From Synechococcus sp. NB0720_010 (GTDB lineage Bacteria; Cyanobacteriota; Cyanobacteriia; PCC-6307; Cyanobiaceae): a stretch of 64,000 nt of DNA. This document shows positions 29,316-40,257 of the stretch, piece after piece (position 1 is the stretch's first letter; the number at the start of each line of letters is the position of its first letter). The notes beneath the pieces were generated by a model that searched no databases, had not been told where the DNA came from, and saw only the letters and a program-made list of their open reading frames with translations. The stretch lies in contig NZ_CP090898.1 of NCBI RefSeq assembly GCF_023078835.1, forward strand, positions 932,045-996,044, given 5' to 3'. The translations under genes were made by a program, and so were the position numbers.

Positions 29316-30512
29316 TCAAGCCATAGGCACAGGCAAGGCTCGGCTGCGTTCCTGCCGGGTCCGTTGATGGCGGTTCCAGCTCTGCTCAATCACCGCCTCC
29401 ATCCGCGCGCGGAAACGCAGGGGGCTGAAGCCCTCCGCCCAGCGCCGGAGCCGTTCAGCGGGGAGTTGCTGCCAGAGCCGCCGCTGCTCAAAGATCTCGA
29501 GGGCCGCAACGAGCGAGGCCACCTGCTGGTCCGGGAAGAGCAGGCCCGTGGGCTGGCTGTCCCCGCGTTGGATGCAGCGGACCGTATCCAATAGGCCGCC
29601 CTGCCCCAAGGCAATCACCGGCGCCCCAGCCGCCATCGCCTCCACCGGAGCGATACCGAAGTCCTCGAGGCCGGCGTAGACATAGGCGCGGCAACGGCTC
29701 AACCAAGCGTTGACGTCGTCCTGGGGAAGGCGACCCAACAGGCGAACATTGGGGCCAGCCATGGCCTGCAGGCGAGCGCGCTCAGGCCCATCACCGATCA
29801 CCACCAAGGGGAGCCCGGTGCGGTTGAAGGCCTCGACCACCAGATCCACACGCTTGTAGGGAACCAGCCGGCACAGGCAGAGGTAGACGTCATCTCGGGG
29901 TTGATCCCAACGGAAACGATCAACCTCCACCGGGGGGTGCACCACGGTGGACTCGCGGCCCCAGTAGCGGCGGATGCGCGAGGCCGTAAAGCGGGAGTTC
30001 GCCAGCAGCTGATCCGGTCGCTGGCCGCTCAGGACATCCCACTGACGCAGTTGATGCAGCTGCGCGCGAATCAAGGGCCCCAGACCACGCCGGGCCAGGG
30101 CGGACTGGCGCAGGTAGGCGTGCATCTGATCCCAGGCGTAGCGCACGGGGGTATGGACATAGCTCAGATGGCACTGATCCGGACCGGTCAGCACACCCTT
30201 GGCCACCAGATGGCTGCTGCTGAGCACCAGGGGGTAACCCGTCAGATCGAGCTGCTCAATCGCCATCGGCAGCAGCGGCAGGTACTGCTGAACGTGACTG
30301 ACCCCAAAGGGCAGGCGCTGAACAAAGGAGCTGGTGATCGAGCGACCGGCGAGCCAACTGCCGCGGCGACGACTCTCCCCATCCACCAGGGCAAACAGTT
30401 GGGGCTGCTGCAGCAGGGCATCGAGCTCCTGCACCACCAGCTCAGAGCCGCCCACCGACCGGGGGGTGAACCACTCGTGCACCAGGGCGATCGGCCCAAT
30501 TCCAGCAAGCAT
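29316..30512 (-). CDS. Glycosyltransferase family 4 (group 1)
   Basis: GT-B glycosyltransferase of 398 residues. The N-terminal Rossmann domain starts PIALVHEWFTPRSVGGSE. The C-terminal donor-binding domain has YLCLCRLVPYKRVDLVVEAF, LVVIGDGPERARL, and the EX7E motif in YAGLEDFGIAPVEAMAAGAPVIA. Its sugar and acceptor are unknown; with the adjacent sugar transferase it probably makes a surface polysaccharide. It is the last recognisable chromosomal biosynthetic gene before the island. Confidence 0.92.
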   Translation of the reverse strand: MLAGIGPIALVHEWFTPRSVGGSELVVQELDALLQQPQLFALVDGESRRRGSWLAGRSITSSFVQRLPFGVSHVQQYLPLLPMAIEQLDLTGYPLVLSSSHLVAKGVLTGPDQCHLSYVHTPVRYAWDQMHAYLRQSALARRGLGPLIRAQLHQLRQWDVLSGQRPDQLLANSRFTASRIRRYWGRESTVVHPPVEVDRFRWDQPRDDVYLCLCRLVPYKRVDLVVEAFNRTGLPLVVIGDGPERARLQAMAGPNVRLLGRLPQDDVNAWLSRCRAYVYAGLEDFGIAPVEAMAAGAPVIALGQGGLLDTVRCIQRGDSQPTGLLFPDQQVASLVAALEIFEQRRLWQQLPAERLRRWAEGFSPLRFRARMEAVIEQSWNRHQRTRQERSRALPVPMA

Positions 30513-30628
30513 GGGCCGAAGCCTAAGGGCGTTCCCTTGAAGTTTGATTGCCCGTCAGGTCACGAAACCTCTCAGCTGATTGCCGGCGAACGGCGAACTC
30601 TGAATGCTGAGAGGACTGTTCCTGAGCC

Positions 30629-30871
30629 ATGGCCATCCGCGAGCTACTGGAAGACGAGCTGAAGGCTCCCTCCATTGGCACAACCGATTGCTTTAGCTGG
30701 CACGCCACCTCGGTGGGAATCGCCGCCCTCTGGACCGCCGGTCAGGCGCCGACGCCACCCCCCTATGACAACGCCCTTAAGGAGGGTCTCCAGGTCGGAC
30801 TCGATCTGAGCCGCGAAGAACGGGAATTTCACCAGGTCAGCCAAGGGCTGGTCCTGGTCTTCCACAGCTGA
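30629..30871 (+). CDS. Small hypothetical protein at the left edge of the island
   Basis: An 80-residue frame (MAIRELLEDELKAPSIGTT, ending VSQGLVLVFHS) with chromosome-like GC and no recognisable domain or signal. Its stop lies only 9 bases from the tRNA-Ser-derived repeat, so it is probably the last native gene before the island. A longer antisense frame (30644-30988) crosses the repeat and looks spurious. Moderate support only. Confidence 0.45.
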   Translation: MAIRELLEDELKAPSIGTTDCFSWHATSVGIAALWTAGQAPTPPPYDNALKEGLQVGLDLSREEREFHQVSQGLVLVFHS

Positions 30872-30879
30872 TCGATAAC

Positions 30880-30892
30880 AACGGAGAGGGTG
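30880..30892 (+). repeat. Left copy of the tRNA-Ser 3' end (candidate attL)
   Basis: AACGGAGAGGGTG is identical to the bases at 50832-50844 that contain the last acceptor-stem bases of tRNA-Ser(CGA). Displaced 3' tRNA ends are a usual footprint of integrase-mediated insertion. Confidence 0.7.
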
Positions 30893-30962
30893 CTCTTCCA
30901 TTTGGGTTGCAAACAGGACTCCAGAGGACGCTTTGCGACGAAGTTTCCAGACGGGAGTCCGA

Positions 30963-30995
30963 TTCCACCCACACTTCCACCCACACATTTATCGG
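30963..30995 (+). repeat. Left copy of the 33-bp direct repeat with two CCACCCACA units
   Basis: Matches 50696-50728 at 32 of 33 positions. It contains CCACCCACA at 30965 and 30977 (12-base spacing) and ends in CACATTTATCGG. It is either the attachment core of the resident integrase or an arm-type binding region. Confidence 0.85.
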
Positions 30996-31160
30996 GACCT
31001 CTGAGGACTTTTATGGCCCAATCCAGTGGGCAGCACTAAGGGCACCAACACTTTCATCGCTCCCCCTGACTGCCATCAAGAGACTTGCCCACGCCGTTTG
31101 AGTTGGCTCTGCGGCCATATCAGCGGCACATTGATAGAGGACCTGCGCGGCATCAGGGGC

Positions 31161-31589
31161 ATGCAGCTCCTCCTGAGAAGACTTGTAGTCCTGCTGGGCT
31201 GCTGCCTGCTGGCCTTTGGGTCCGCCTATCGGCTTGAGGCAGCTTCCAGCGGCACTGGAGGAGCTGATCTGAGCCCGATTGAGTACTCCATCCTCAAAAA
31301 CTTCTCAGCTGAGTTCTGTGAGGCCGTTGAGGACGGGGTATCCGTGCCCAGCGCCTACGAAGTCGCGATGCAGGCGGCTCTTTGGAAATCCGCTGGAAGC
31401 ATCGTTGGTTACGTGCTGGGAAGCATTGGACAGGAGAGCGACCAGGCAGAGGCAGACGCCCCATCAACCACCGACGATCAGTTCCAGGAGATGGTCCTCA
31501 AGAAGACTCATAAGTGCCTCACCACCGCTCAGAGCGAGGAGCTGAGGATGGTCATGGCCGAGCAGTGGAATCCGCAAGAAACCGGCTAA
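31161..31589 (+). CDS. Hypothetical secreted protein of the island
   Basis: A 142-residue product from ATG 31161. It has an N-terminal signal sequence (MQLLLRRLVVLLGCCLLAFGSAYRLEA) whose LGCC could be a lipobox-like site, although the Cys pair lies early. The mature part is helical and acidic with cysteines at EFCEAVED and HKCLTTAQ. The frame is open upstream to 31026, but the signal peptide fixes the start. No known domain was recognised. It is the first gene inside the left end. Confidence 0.6.
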   Translation: MQLLLRRLVVLLGCCLLAFGSAYRLEAASSGTGGADLSPIEYSILKNFSAEFCEAVEDGVSVPSAYEVAMQAALWKSAGSIVGYVLGSIGQESDQAEADAPSTTDDQFQEMVLKKTHKCLTTAQSEELRMVMAEQWNPQETG

Positions 31590-31662
31590 CCGACTGCAGT
31601 AACTGGCTTTTCGATGCAGATCACTGGGTTGAAATAGCCTTTAAGAAGCCAACGCAGCAGGT

Positions 31663-32178
31663 ATGACCTCCTCTCCCTCAGCACCCAAAGAGGCGAAGAC
31701 AGGAGCCGGCCGCTTTCCCCTGGTCCACAAGCTCGTTCAGTTCGCCGACCTGCGGCGGTACTACGCAGAAATGCGGGAGGCACTAAAGGCCTCTAACCGG
31801 CAAGCAGGTGCCTACAAGGGCTGGGTCACCCGCTGGAAGAACAAATACGAGGGAGTCGAACTCGAGAAGAAGCGACTCGAGGTCGAGATCGAAAGTCACC
31901 TCCACGACAAGAAGGTCCTGTCTGATCAGCTCCAAAAGATCAGTACGGACTACCAAGCAATGGGCAACACCCTGGCCAAGCTCGAGCATTTCGAAAATGC
32001 GATCAACGAGCTGCGCCGCCTAAAGCTGATTGCTGACGAACAGGGCCTCACAGCCGGCTACTGGTCTGCCAATGCCCAGAGCGACCTACGGGCCGGTGTG
32101 GACGACTTCCTAGAGGCTGTCGACGAAATCATGGACGACGACTGGGTCGCACCAGAGCAGCCCTCCTCTGACGCGTAG
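31663..32178 (+). CDS. Coiled-coil protein upstream of the type I R-M genes
   Basis: A 171-residue soluble protein with a long predicted coiled coil from about residue 35 to 125 (WKNKYEGVELEKKRLEVEIE, SDQLQKISTDYQAMGNTL). An acidic tail follows (FLEAVDEIMDDDWVAPEQ). The stop overlaps the GTG start of the next gene by one base, and a third gene, hsdM, follows 31 bases later. All of these read in the same direction, so it probably belongs to the restriction operon. Its function is unknown. Confidence 0.65.
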   Translation: MTSSPSAPKEAKTGAGRFPLVHKLVQFADLRRYYAEMREALKASNRQAGAYKGWVTRWKNKYEGVELEKKRLEVEIESHLHDKKVLSDQLQKISTDYQAMGNTLAKLEHFENAINELRRLKLIADEQGLTAGYWSANAQSDLRAGVDDFLEAVDEIMDDDWVAPEQPSSDA

Positions 32179-32597
32179 TGGCTAAGAGGCCTCTATCGGA
32201 GCAGTTTCGCGAGCAACTGCAGGAGCTGGGCTCGAGCCTTGCTGCTCACACCCGTTCACTCGAGCAGCACTTCGAGACCCAAGAGGCCTTCCTGACGCTT
32301 CGGCATCAGGAGCTGGAGGAAGCCCAACAGGCATTGCCAGGGTCTGAGGAAGCCCTGGAAAACCTCGAAACAGCACTTGCCCCCCTGGTCAATGGCGACT
32401 TGGGATCCATGACCATCCCAGAGCTAAGGAAGCTTTGCTCCAAGGCTGGGCTGAGCGGCTACTACAAGTTCAAGAAGGGCGAGCTGGTCGCGTTCATGCA
32501 GGCCAAGGAGATTGCAGCCCCACCGCTACCCGTGAAGAAGCTCAAGAAGGACCAGCTGGTGGCAATTGTGGAAGCCCTTCTTGCAGCTCGTACATAG
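32178..32597 (+). CDS. SAP/Rho-N-like small protein upstream of hsdM
   Basis: A 139-residue product starting at GTG 32178. The N-terminal half is an acidic coiled coil (LEQHFETQEAFLTLRHQELE). The C-terminal half contains a helix-extended-helix pattern, MTIPELRKLCSKAGLSGYYK then FKKGELVAFM, like the SAP / Rho N-terminal nucleic-acid-binding motif. A second lysine-rich half-motif (KKLKKDQLVAIVEALL) follows. It probably binds DNA or RNA. It is translationally linked to the coiled-coil gene and sits 31 bases before hsdM. Confidence 0.65.
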   Translation: MAKRPLSEQFREQLQELGSSLAAHTRSLEQHFETQEAFLTLRHQELEEAQQALPGSEEALENLETALAPLVNGDLGSMTIPELRKLCSKAGLSGYYKFKKGELVAFMQAKEIAAPPLPVKKLKKDQLVAIVEALLAART

Positions 32598-32628
32598 GCA
32601 CCTGCTTTAGCCACGCAACCACTGCAGG

Positions 32629-34391
<1,763 letters not shown>

Positions 34392-34395
<4 letters not shown>

Positions 34396-35717
34396 GCTTT
34401 CCGAAGCGTAACCGCGGGAAGGCTATCCAGACACCCTGGTTCAGCGAAATACCGGAAGAGTGGGAGACCAAGCCAATCAAAGCGGCCCTCACGGCTGTAA
34501 GCCGACCAGTCGGGGACTCCTGGAGTGACACCACTCTTCTCTCGTTGACACAGTCTGGGATTATTCCGCGAGATATTGAATCAGGAAAGGGCAAGTTTCC
34601 CACGGACTTCTCCAGCTATCAGCATGTCAAGCCTGATGACCTTATCTTTTGCCTGTTTGACATTGACGAGACCCCTCGCGCCGTAGGCCTCTCTAAGCTG
34701 GATGGCATGGTTACGGGAGCGTATAGCGTTTTCGAGGCAAATAAAGGCAACTCCCCAGGCTACCTAAGCTACTTTTTTCACTGGATTGACGATGGCAAGC
34801 TTCTTAGGCCTTACTACACAGGCCTCAGAAAGGTTGTAAGGCCCCAAACATTTGGAGCCATAAATATCCCCTTGCCTCCTTTTTCCGAGCAAGGGCAGAT
34901 TGCAAATTTTCTCGACCGCGAAACCGCGAAGATTGACGCCCTTATTGCCGAGCAGCAACGCCTGATAGAGCTACTGCAAGAGAAGCGGCAGGCGGTCATC
35001 TCCCATGCGGTGACCAAGGGGCTGAACCCGAATGCACCGATGAAGGACTCGGGAGTGGAGTGGCTGGGAGAGGTGCCGGAGCATTGGGAGGTCAAACCAA
35101 TGCGCTACACGCATACCAAAAAGAGTGGCGGAACACCGTCCAAGTCGGAAGAACGCTACTGGCTAGGCGGTGAAATCCCTTGGGCATCTTCAAAAGACCT
35201 GAAGCAGGAGAAGATTGACGACACAATTGACCACATAACTGACGCGGCAGTCTCGGAAGGAGCAGCCGAACTTCGTCCAGCTGGGATGGTACTGATATGC
35301 GTCAGAGGGATGATTCTTGCTCACACCCTCCCAGTAAGCATATCCACAGTCCCGATGTCAATCAATCAGGACCTTAAAGCGCTTATCCCTTGCGAGGGAG
35401 TAAGTGTTGAGTACTTAGCCGCAATGCTAAGAGGTGCATCCAAAGAAATTTTAGCAAGGGTAGATGAAGCCGCTCACGGCACAAAGGTACTTCGCATGAA
35501 TGACTTCGATTCCTTTGTCGTTGCGATTCCCCCTTTAGAGGAGCAAGAAGAAATCATCCAATTCATCAACCAAGAGTTGGATGCCATTGCAGCTCTTCAA
35601 GCAAGCAGCATCAAGAGCACTCATTTACTAATTGAACGCCGCTCGGCCCTCATCTCCGCCGCTGTAACCGGCCAAATAGATGTCCGAGGACTGGCAACGG
35701 AGGAGGAGGTGGCATGA
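34392..35717 (+). CDS. hsdS: Type I restriction-modification specificity subunit S
   Basis: A 441-residue subunit with two target recognition domains. TRD1 spans about residues 10-170 and ends in [24 protein letters not shown] conserved helical spacer follows ([20 protein letters not shown]-like). TRD2 spans about residues 225-395 ([26 protein letters not shown]) and ends in [19 protein letters not shown]. Base composition drops in both TRDs, as expected for modules that are exchanged between strains. It overlaps both neighbours by 4 bases. Confidence 0.93.
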
Positions 35718-36652
35718 GCACTCCCATCGGGAAACTCCAGAGAGTTCATCTGCGTGAGGTCTGGCGCCATGAGGCCTACGACTTCACCCAGTGGCTACAG
35801 GAAAACATCGAGATCCTCAACGAGTCCCTGGACCTCGAACTGGTGTCAGCTGAACGCGAACAAGCGGCTGGTTCCTTCAGCATCGACATCGTCGCTGAGA
35901 GTAGTGACGGCGATACCTACGTGATTGAAAACCAGCTGGAGAAAAGCAACCACGACCACTTGGGGAAGGTCATCACATACCTCACAGCCATGAAGGCTCG
36001 TGGTGCCATCTGGATCGTCTCTGAACCGCGGCAAGAGCACGTCAATGCAATGGCCTGGCTCAACGAAGCCAGTAGTGCTGACTTCTACCTCGTAAAGGTC
36101 GAGGCTGTTCGCATTGGCGACTCACCCGCAGCACCGCTACTCACGTTGATCGTTGGACCATCGGCAGAAGCGAAGGAAGCAGGCCGTGCCAAGCAGGAGA
36201 TGGCAGAGCGCTACGACATCCGTAAGCAGTGGTGGTCCCAGCTCGTCCAGCTACCTGGGGCCAAGCTTCATGCCCACATCACTCCTGGCCAATACGCCTG
36301 GATCGGGACCTCGAGTGGAGTGCGTGGACTCAACCTCAACTACGTGGTCACCAAGACCGAGTCAGGCGTTGAGCTGTACATCGACCGCGGCAAGGACTGC
36401 GAGGAAGAAAACGAAGCCATCTTTGATCAGCTCCTGGAGTCGAAAGACAAGGTCCAAGCTGCTGTGAAGTTCCCTTTGAGCTGGCAACGGCTCGATGGCA
36501 GAAGGGCATGCAGGATTCGCATAGACCTCCCAGGCGGCTACAGGTCTCCAGACTCCGAATGGCCTGAGATCCAGCAACGGATGACAGACGCTATGACTCA
36601 GTTGGAAGCGGCCTTCAAACCCGTGCTCAGAGGCCTCAAGCTCGGGAGCTAA
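35714..36652 (+). CDS. DUF4268 protein with PD-(D/E)xK-like N-terminus, within the hsd operon
   Basis: A 312-residue protein. The N-terminal half has a nuclease-like pattern: Asp58 in SFSIDIVAES, then Glu72-Asn-Gln74 in YVIENQLEKSNHDHLGK, which resembles a PD-(D/E)xK fold with Gln in the usual Lys position. The C-terminal half matches the DUF4268 type (MAERYDIRKQWWSQLVQ, VELYIDRG, WQRLDGRRACRIRI). Such genes are often inserted in restriction loci, but no role is proven. It is coupled to hsdS (4-base overlap), with hsdR 7 bases downstream. Confidence 0.8.
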   Translation: MSTPIGKLQRVHLREVWRHEAYDFTQWLQENIEILNESLDLELVSAEREQAAGSFSIDIVAESSDGDTYVIENQLEKSNHDHLGKVITYLTAMKARGAIWIVSEPRQEHVNAMAWLNEASSADFYLVKVEAVRIGDSPAAPLLTLIVGPSAEAKEAGRAKQEMAERYDIRKQWWSQLVQLPGAKLHAHITPGQYAWIGTSSGVRGLNLNYVVTKTESGVELYIDRGKDCEEENEAIFDQLLESKDKVQAAVKFPLSWQRLDGRRACRIRIDLPGGYRSPDSEWPEIQQRMTDAMTQLEAAFKPVLRGLKLGS

Positions 36653-36658
36653 CCAGCA

Positions 36659-39600
36659 ATGGCACTGCATAACGAGATCGAGTTCGAAAAGGAGATCTGC
36701 GAGTACCTAGGCAGTAACGGCTGGCTGTACCAAGAAGGTGTCGCTGATGACTACGACCGCAAGCTCGCGCTCTATCCCCCTGATCTCTTCTCCTGGCTCG
36801 AGTCATCGCAAGAAGAGGCCTGGCAGACCTATCGGCAGAAGAACGGCTCCAAAGCAGAAGCCCAACTGCTGCAACGCATTCGCGATCAGCTCAACCAGCT
36901 CGGAACGCTGGATCTCCTGCGCCAGGGGATCGAAGTCATTGGCCTCTCCAAGCCCCTAAAGCTGGCGGAGTTCAAACCCGCCCTTGGGCTGAACCAAGAA
37001 ATCCTTTCCCGCTACAACGCCAACCGGCTGCGCGTCATCCGCCAGGTCCGCTACTCACTCCACAACCAGAACAGCATCGACCTGGTGCTCTTCCTCAATG
37101 GAATCCCTATTGCCACCGTCGAACTCAAGACCGACAACACTCAGTCCATCGCCGATGCGATCTGGCAGTACAAGGACGACCGCAACCCCAAACCACCAGG
37201 CCAAACCCCAGAGCCGCTGCTGACCTTCGCTAGCGGTGCGCTCGTGCATTTCGCGGTCAGCACGCGAGAGGTGGAGATGACCACCAAGCTGTCTGGACGA
37301 GCAACACGCTTTCTTCCCTTCAACCGCGGATCGGATCCAGGCGGGAACAACTGCGGTAAGGGGAACCCGACTCCAGCAGACGACTACCCGACGGCCTACC
37401 TCTGGAAGGAAGTCTGGGAACGCGAAAGCCTGCTTGAAATCCTGGGTCGCTACTGCATCGCCGAGCGCGACAAGAAAAAGCAAATCTCCCGGATCCTCTT
37501 CCCCCGCTATCACCAGCTGATCGTCACGCGCCTGCTGCAACGGGCTGTTCTTCAGGAGGGACCAGGGCAGAAGTATTTGATCCAGCACTCCGCTGGTTCA
37601 GGCAAAACCAACTCCATCGCCTGGACTGCTCACTTCTTCTCAGAACTGCACGACGCCAACGACGAGAAAGTCTTTGATTCCGTCCTGGTGGTCAGCGACC
37701 GCAACGTGATCGACACCCAGCTCCAAGAAGCGTTGGAGTCCTTCCAGCGCCGTAAGGGAGTCGTCGCCTCCATCACCAGTGACGAGGGAAGCAAAAGCGC
37801 CAAGTTGGCGGCAGCCTTGAGCGGCGACAAGAAGGTGGTCGTCTGCACAATCCAAACCTTCCCCTATGCCCTTGAGGCAGTCAGGGAGCTTGCAGCGACA
37901 GGCGGAAAGCGATTCGCCGTCATCGCCGATGAAGCGCACAGCTCGCAAACGGGGGAGGCGGCAACCAAGCTCAAGCAAGTCCTCAGCTCGTCTGAAGTGG
38001 GGGATCTGGAGGATGGGGGAGAGGTGGATGTTGAAACCATCCTCCAAGCCCAAATGGCTGATCGCGCCAAGGAAAGCGGGATCACCTACGTCGCCTTTAC
38101 CGCCACACCCAAGGCGAAAACGATGGAGCTGTTTGGCAGAAGGCCGAACCCATCGGAGCCTGCGGGCGAAGGGAATCTGCCGGAGCCGTTCCATGTTTAT
38201 TCGATGCGGCAGGCCATCGAAGAAGGCTTCATCCTCGACGTTCTGCAGAACTACACCTCCTACAAGCTGGCTTTCCGTTTGGCTCAAGACGGCCAAGCCA
38301 TCTCAGACGAAGAAGTCGAACGCAGCTCTGCACTCAAAAAGCTGATGGGCTGGGTGAAGCTCCACCCCCACAACATCGCTCAGAAGGTTCAGATCGTTGT
38401 CGAGCACTACCGCCAGTTCGTCTGGCCGCTGCTGGATGACAAGGCCAAGGCCATGGTCGTGGTGGGCTCCAGGAAAGAAGCTGTGCGCTGGAAGCTGGCG
38501 ATTGATCAGTACATCGCCAAGCAGGGCTATCCCATCGGAACACTGGTTGCCTTCAGCGGCGAGGTCAACGACAAGGAGTCAGGACCTGAGCCGTTCACTG
38601 AACGCAGCGCCAACCTCAACCCGGGGCTGAAAGGAGATATCCGGGAGGCCTTCAAAGGTGATGACCGCCAGATCCTTCTGGTGGCTAACAAGTTCCAAAC
38701 AGGCTTCGATCAACCGCTCCTCTGCGGCATGTACGTCGACCGCAGGCTGGCTGGGATCCAAGCAGTGCAGACCCTCTCGAGGCTGAACCGCTGCTACGAC
38801 AACAAGACCACAACCTACGTGGTGGACTTCGCCAATGAACCCAGCGAGATCCTGGAAGCCTTCCAGACCTACTACCAAACGGCGCAGCTCTCAGAAGCCA
38901 CCGATCCAAACCTGATCCTGGATCTGAAGACCAAGCTGGATGCCCAGAACCATTACGACGAGTACGAAATCGACCGCGTGGTGAAGGTGCTGCTGGATGC
39001 AAACGCAAAGCAGAGCCAGCTAATCAGTGCATTGGAGCCAGTCGCGCAGAGGCTGATGAACACCTACAAGGAAGCCCGTCAAAAGCTGAGAAATGCCGAG
39101 GACTGCAACGATGCCGATGGCACCAAAGAAGCCAAGGAAGAACTGGAAGCACTGACCCTCTTCCGCAGGGACATGGGGACCTACGTGCGCTTCTACACGT
39201 TCCTCTCCCAGATCTTTGACTACGGCAACTCGTCCCTTGAGAAGCGGGCGCTCTTCTACAAGAGGCTGCTGCCTCTGCTGGAGTTCGAGCGGGAGGTCAA
39301 CACCGTTGATCTCTCCAAGGTGGTCCTCACCCACCACCATCTCCGCAACCTGGGCCAACGGGACTTAGCCCTCGGCGGAACCAAGCCCTTGCCCCCTTCC
39401 AAACCAGGAGAAGGGTCTGTTCAAGAGAAGGAAAAGGCGCTGCTCTCTCAGATCATCTCCAAGCTGAACGACCTGTTCCAGGGAGAACTCACCGACGAAG
39501 ACAAGATCACCTACGTCGGCACCGTTATCAAAAACAAGCTGCTCAACTCCGAAAAGCTCCAGCGCCAGGCAGCAAGCAACACCAAGGAGCAGTTCAGCAG

Positions 39601-39778
39601 TTCACCGGACTTGATGCCGGAGCAGCTGGATGCGGTGATCAGCAGCCTCGACGCTCATCAGTCCATGAGTGCCCAGGTCGTCAACGACCAAACCCTGCAA
39701 CGTCGAATGCTGGAACTCCTCCTCAACAACTTCAACCTCTACGAAGACCTCAAGGCCAGGGCAGGGCAAGCATCCTGA
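36659..39778 (+). CDS. hsdR: Type I restriction endonuclease subunit R
   Basis: ATP-dependent translocase-nuclease of 1039 residues. The N-terminal PD-(D/E)xK nuclease has Asp141 and E155-L-K157 (IDLVLFLNGIPIATVELKTD). SF2 helicase motifs follow: Walker A SAGSGKT at about 311-317, DEAH at 424-427 (VIADEAHSSQTGE), VAFTATPKAK and the later ANKFQTGFDQPLL and QTLSRLNRCY motifs. The C-terminal helical domain is present, so the enzyme looks intact. No frameshift was seen in the operon, so the system is predicted to be functional. Confidence 0.95.
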   Translation: MALHNEIEFEKEICEYLGSNGWLYQEGVADDYDRKLALYPPDLFSWLESSQEEAWQTYRQKNGSKAEAQLLQRIRDQLNQLGTLDLLRQGIEVIGLSKPLKLAEFKPALGLNQEILSRYNANRLRVIRQVRYSLHNQNSIDLVLFLNGIPIATVELKTDNTQSIADAIWQYKDDRNPKPPGQTPEPLLTFASGALVHFAVSTREVEMTTKLSGRATRFLPFNRGSDPGGNNCGKGNPTPADDYPTAYLWKEVWERESLLEILGRYCIAERDKKKQISRILFPRYHQLIVTRLLQRAVLQEGPGQKYLIQHSAGSGKTNSIAWTAHFFSELHDANDEKVFDSVLVVSDRNVIDTQLQEALESFQRRKGVVASITSDEGSKSAKLAAALSGDKKVVVCTIQTFPYALEAVRELAATGGKRFAVIADEAHSSQTGEAATKLKQVLSSSEVGDLEDGGEVDVETILQAQMADRAKESGITYVAFTATPKAKTMELFGRRPNPSEPAGEGNLPEPFHVYSMRQAIEEGFILDVLQNYTSYKLAFRLAQDGQAISDEEVERSSALKKLMGWVKLHPHNIAQKVQIVVEHYRQFVWPLLDDKAKAMVVVGSRKEAVRWKLAIDQYIAKQGYPIGTLVAFSGEVNDKESGPEPFTERSANLNPGLKGDIREAFKGDDRQILLVANKFQTGFDQPLLCGMYVDRRLAGIQAVQTLSRLNRCYDNKTTTYVVDFANEPSEILEAFQTYYQTAQLSEATDPNLILDLKTKLDAQNHYDEYEIDRVVKVLLDANAKQSQLISALEPVAQRLMNTYKEARQKLRNAEDCNDADGTKEAKEELEALTLFRRDMGTYVRFYTFLSQIFDYGNSSLEKRALFYKRLLPLLEFEREVNTVDLSKVVLTHHHLRNLGQRDLALGGTKPLPPSKPGEGSVQEKEKALLSQIISKLNDLFQGELTDEDKITYVGTVIKNKLLNSEKLQRQAASNTKEQFSSSPDLMPEQLDAVISSLDAHQSMSAQVVNDQTLQRRMLELLLNNFNLYEDLKARAGQAS

Positions 39779-39782
39779 AGCA

Positions 39783-40244
39783 ATGAGCCACGGAAGCGTT
39801 GGATACGGATGGAAGTGGAACTCCGCTAGGAAGTCTTTCTCAAGGGTTGCAGGTTGCTTCGCAATCGGTACATGCCTCAGCTGCGGAGTTGCTCTCGATC
39901 AGGGACTAAGCGAACCGTTGGCAATACGAAACTGCTATGCGGCAATTCGCGATGGGAAGTACAAGTCGACAAAGGACTGCAGCGAATACGCGAGGTTCCA
40001 TTTGGCGCTATACACAGAAATCGATCAGAGCACTCCTTATCGCGCAGCCTGCGGCTTCTCGCAACACAGACTGGACTACGTAAGGAGCATGCACCCCAAA
40101 GAAAAGAATCTGGTTAGCGAAGCAGAGAAGCTAAGAGACGAGGACTGCCTCGGGATCTTCAAAAGAGAAGAATTACAGACGGGGCAGAGGCCAGAAGGAA
40201 TGAAAGGAGAAGCCAGGAGGGGAGAAGAGGATAAAGACGAGTAG
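39783..40244 (+). CDS. Hypothetical Cys-containing protein after hsdR
   Basis: A 153-residue product from ATG 39783, 4 bases after the hsdR stop. A hydrophobic segment near residue 22 (VAGCFAIGTCLSCGVAL) could be a signal anchor. The next part has several cysteines (RNCYAAIRDG, KDCSEYARF, RAACGFSQ, EDCLGIF). The C-terminus is highly charged (EARRGEEDKDE). No family was recognised. The frame continues upstream inside hsdR, but that part is a shadow. It could be the last gene of the restriction operon. Confidence 0.5.
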   Translation: MSHGSVGYGWKWNSARKSFSRVAGCFAIGTCLSCGVALDQGLSEPLAIRNCYAAIRDGKYKSTKDCSEYARFHLALYTEIDQSTPYRAACGFSQHRLDYVRSMHPKEKNLVSEAEKLRDEDCLGIFKREELQTGQRPEGMKGEARRGEEDKDE

Positions 40245-40257
40245 CCAAGATCCAGCC

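Noticed and set aside
30644-30988. A 114-codon minus-strand frame at the left island end
   Set aside because: Its first codons are the CCACCCACA repeat read in reverse (CGWKCGW) and it crosses the attachment repeats.
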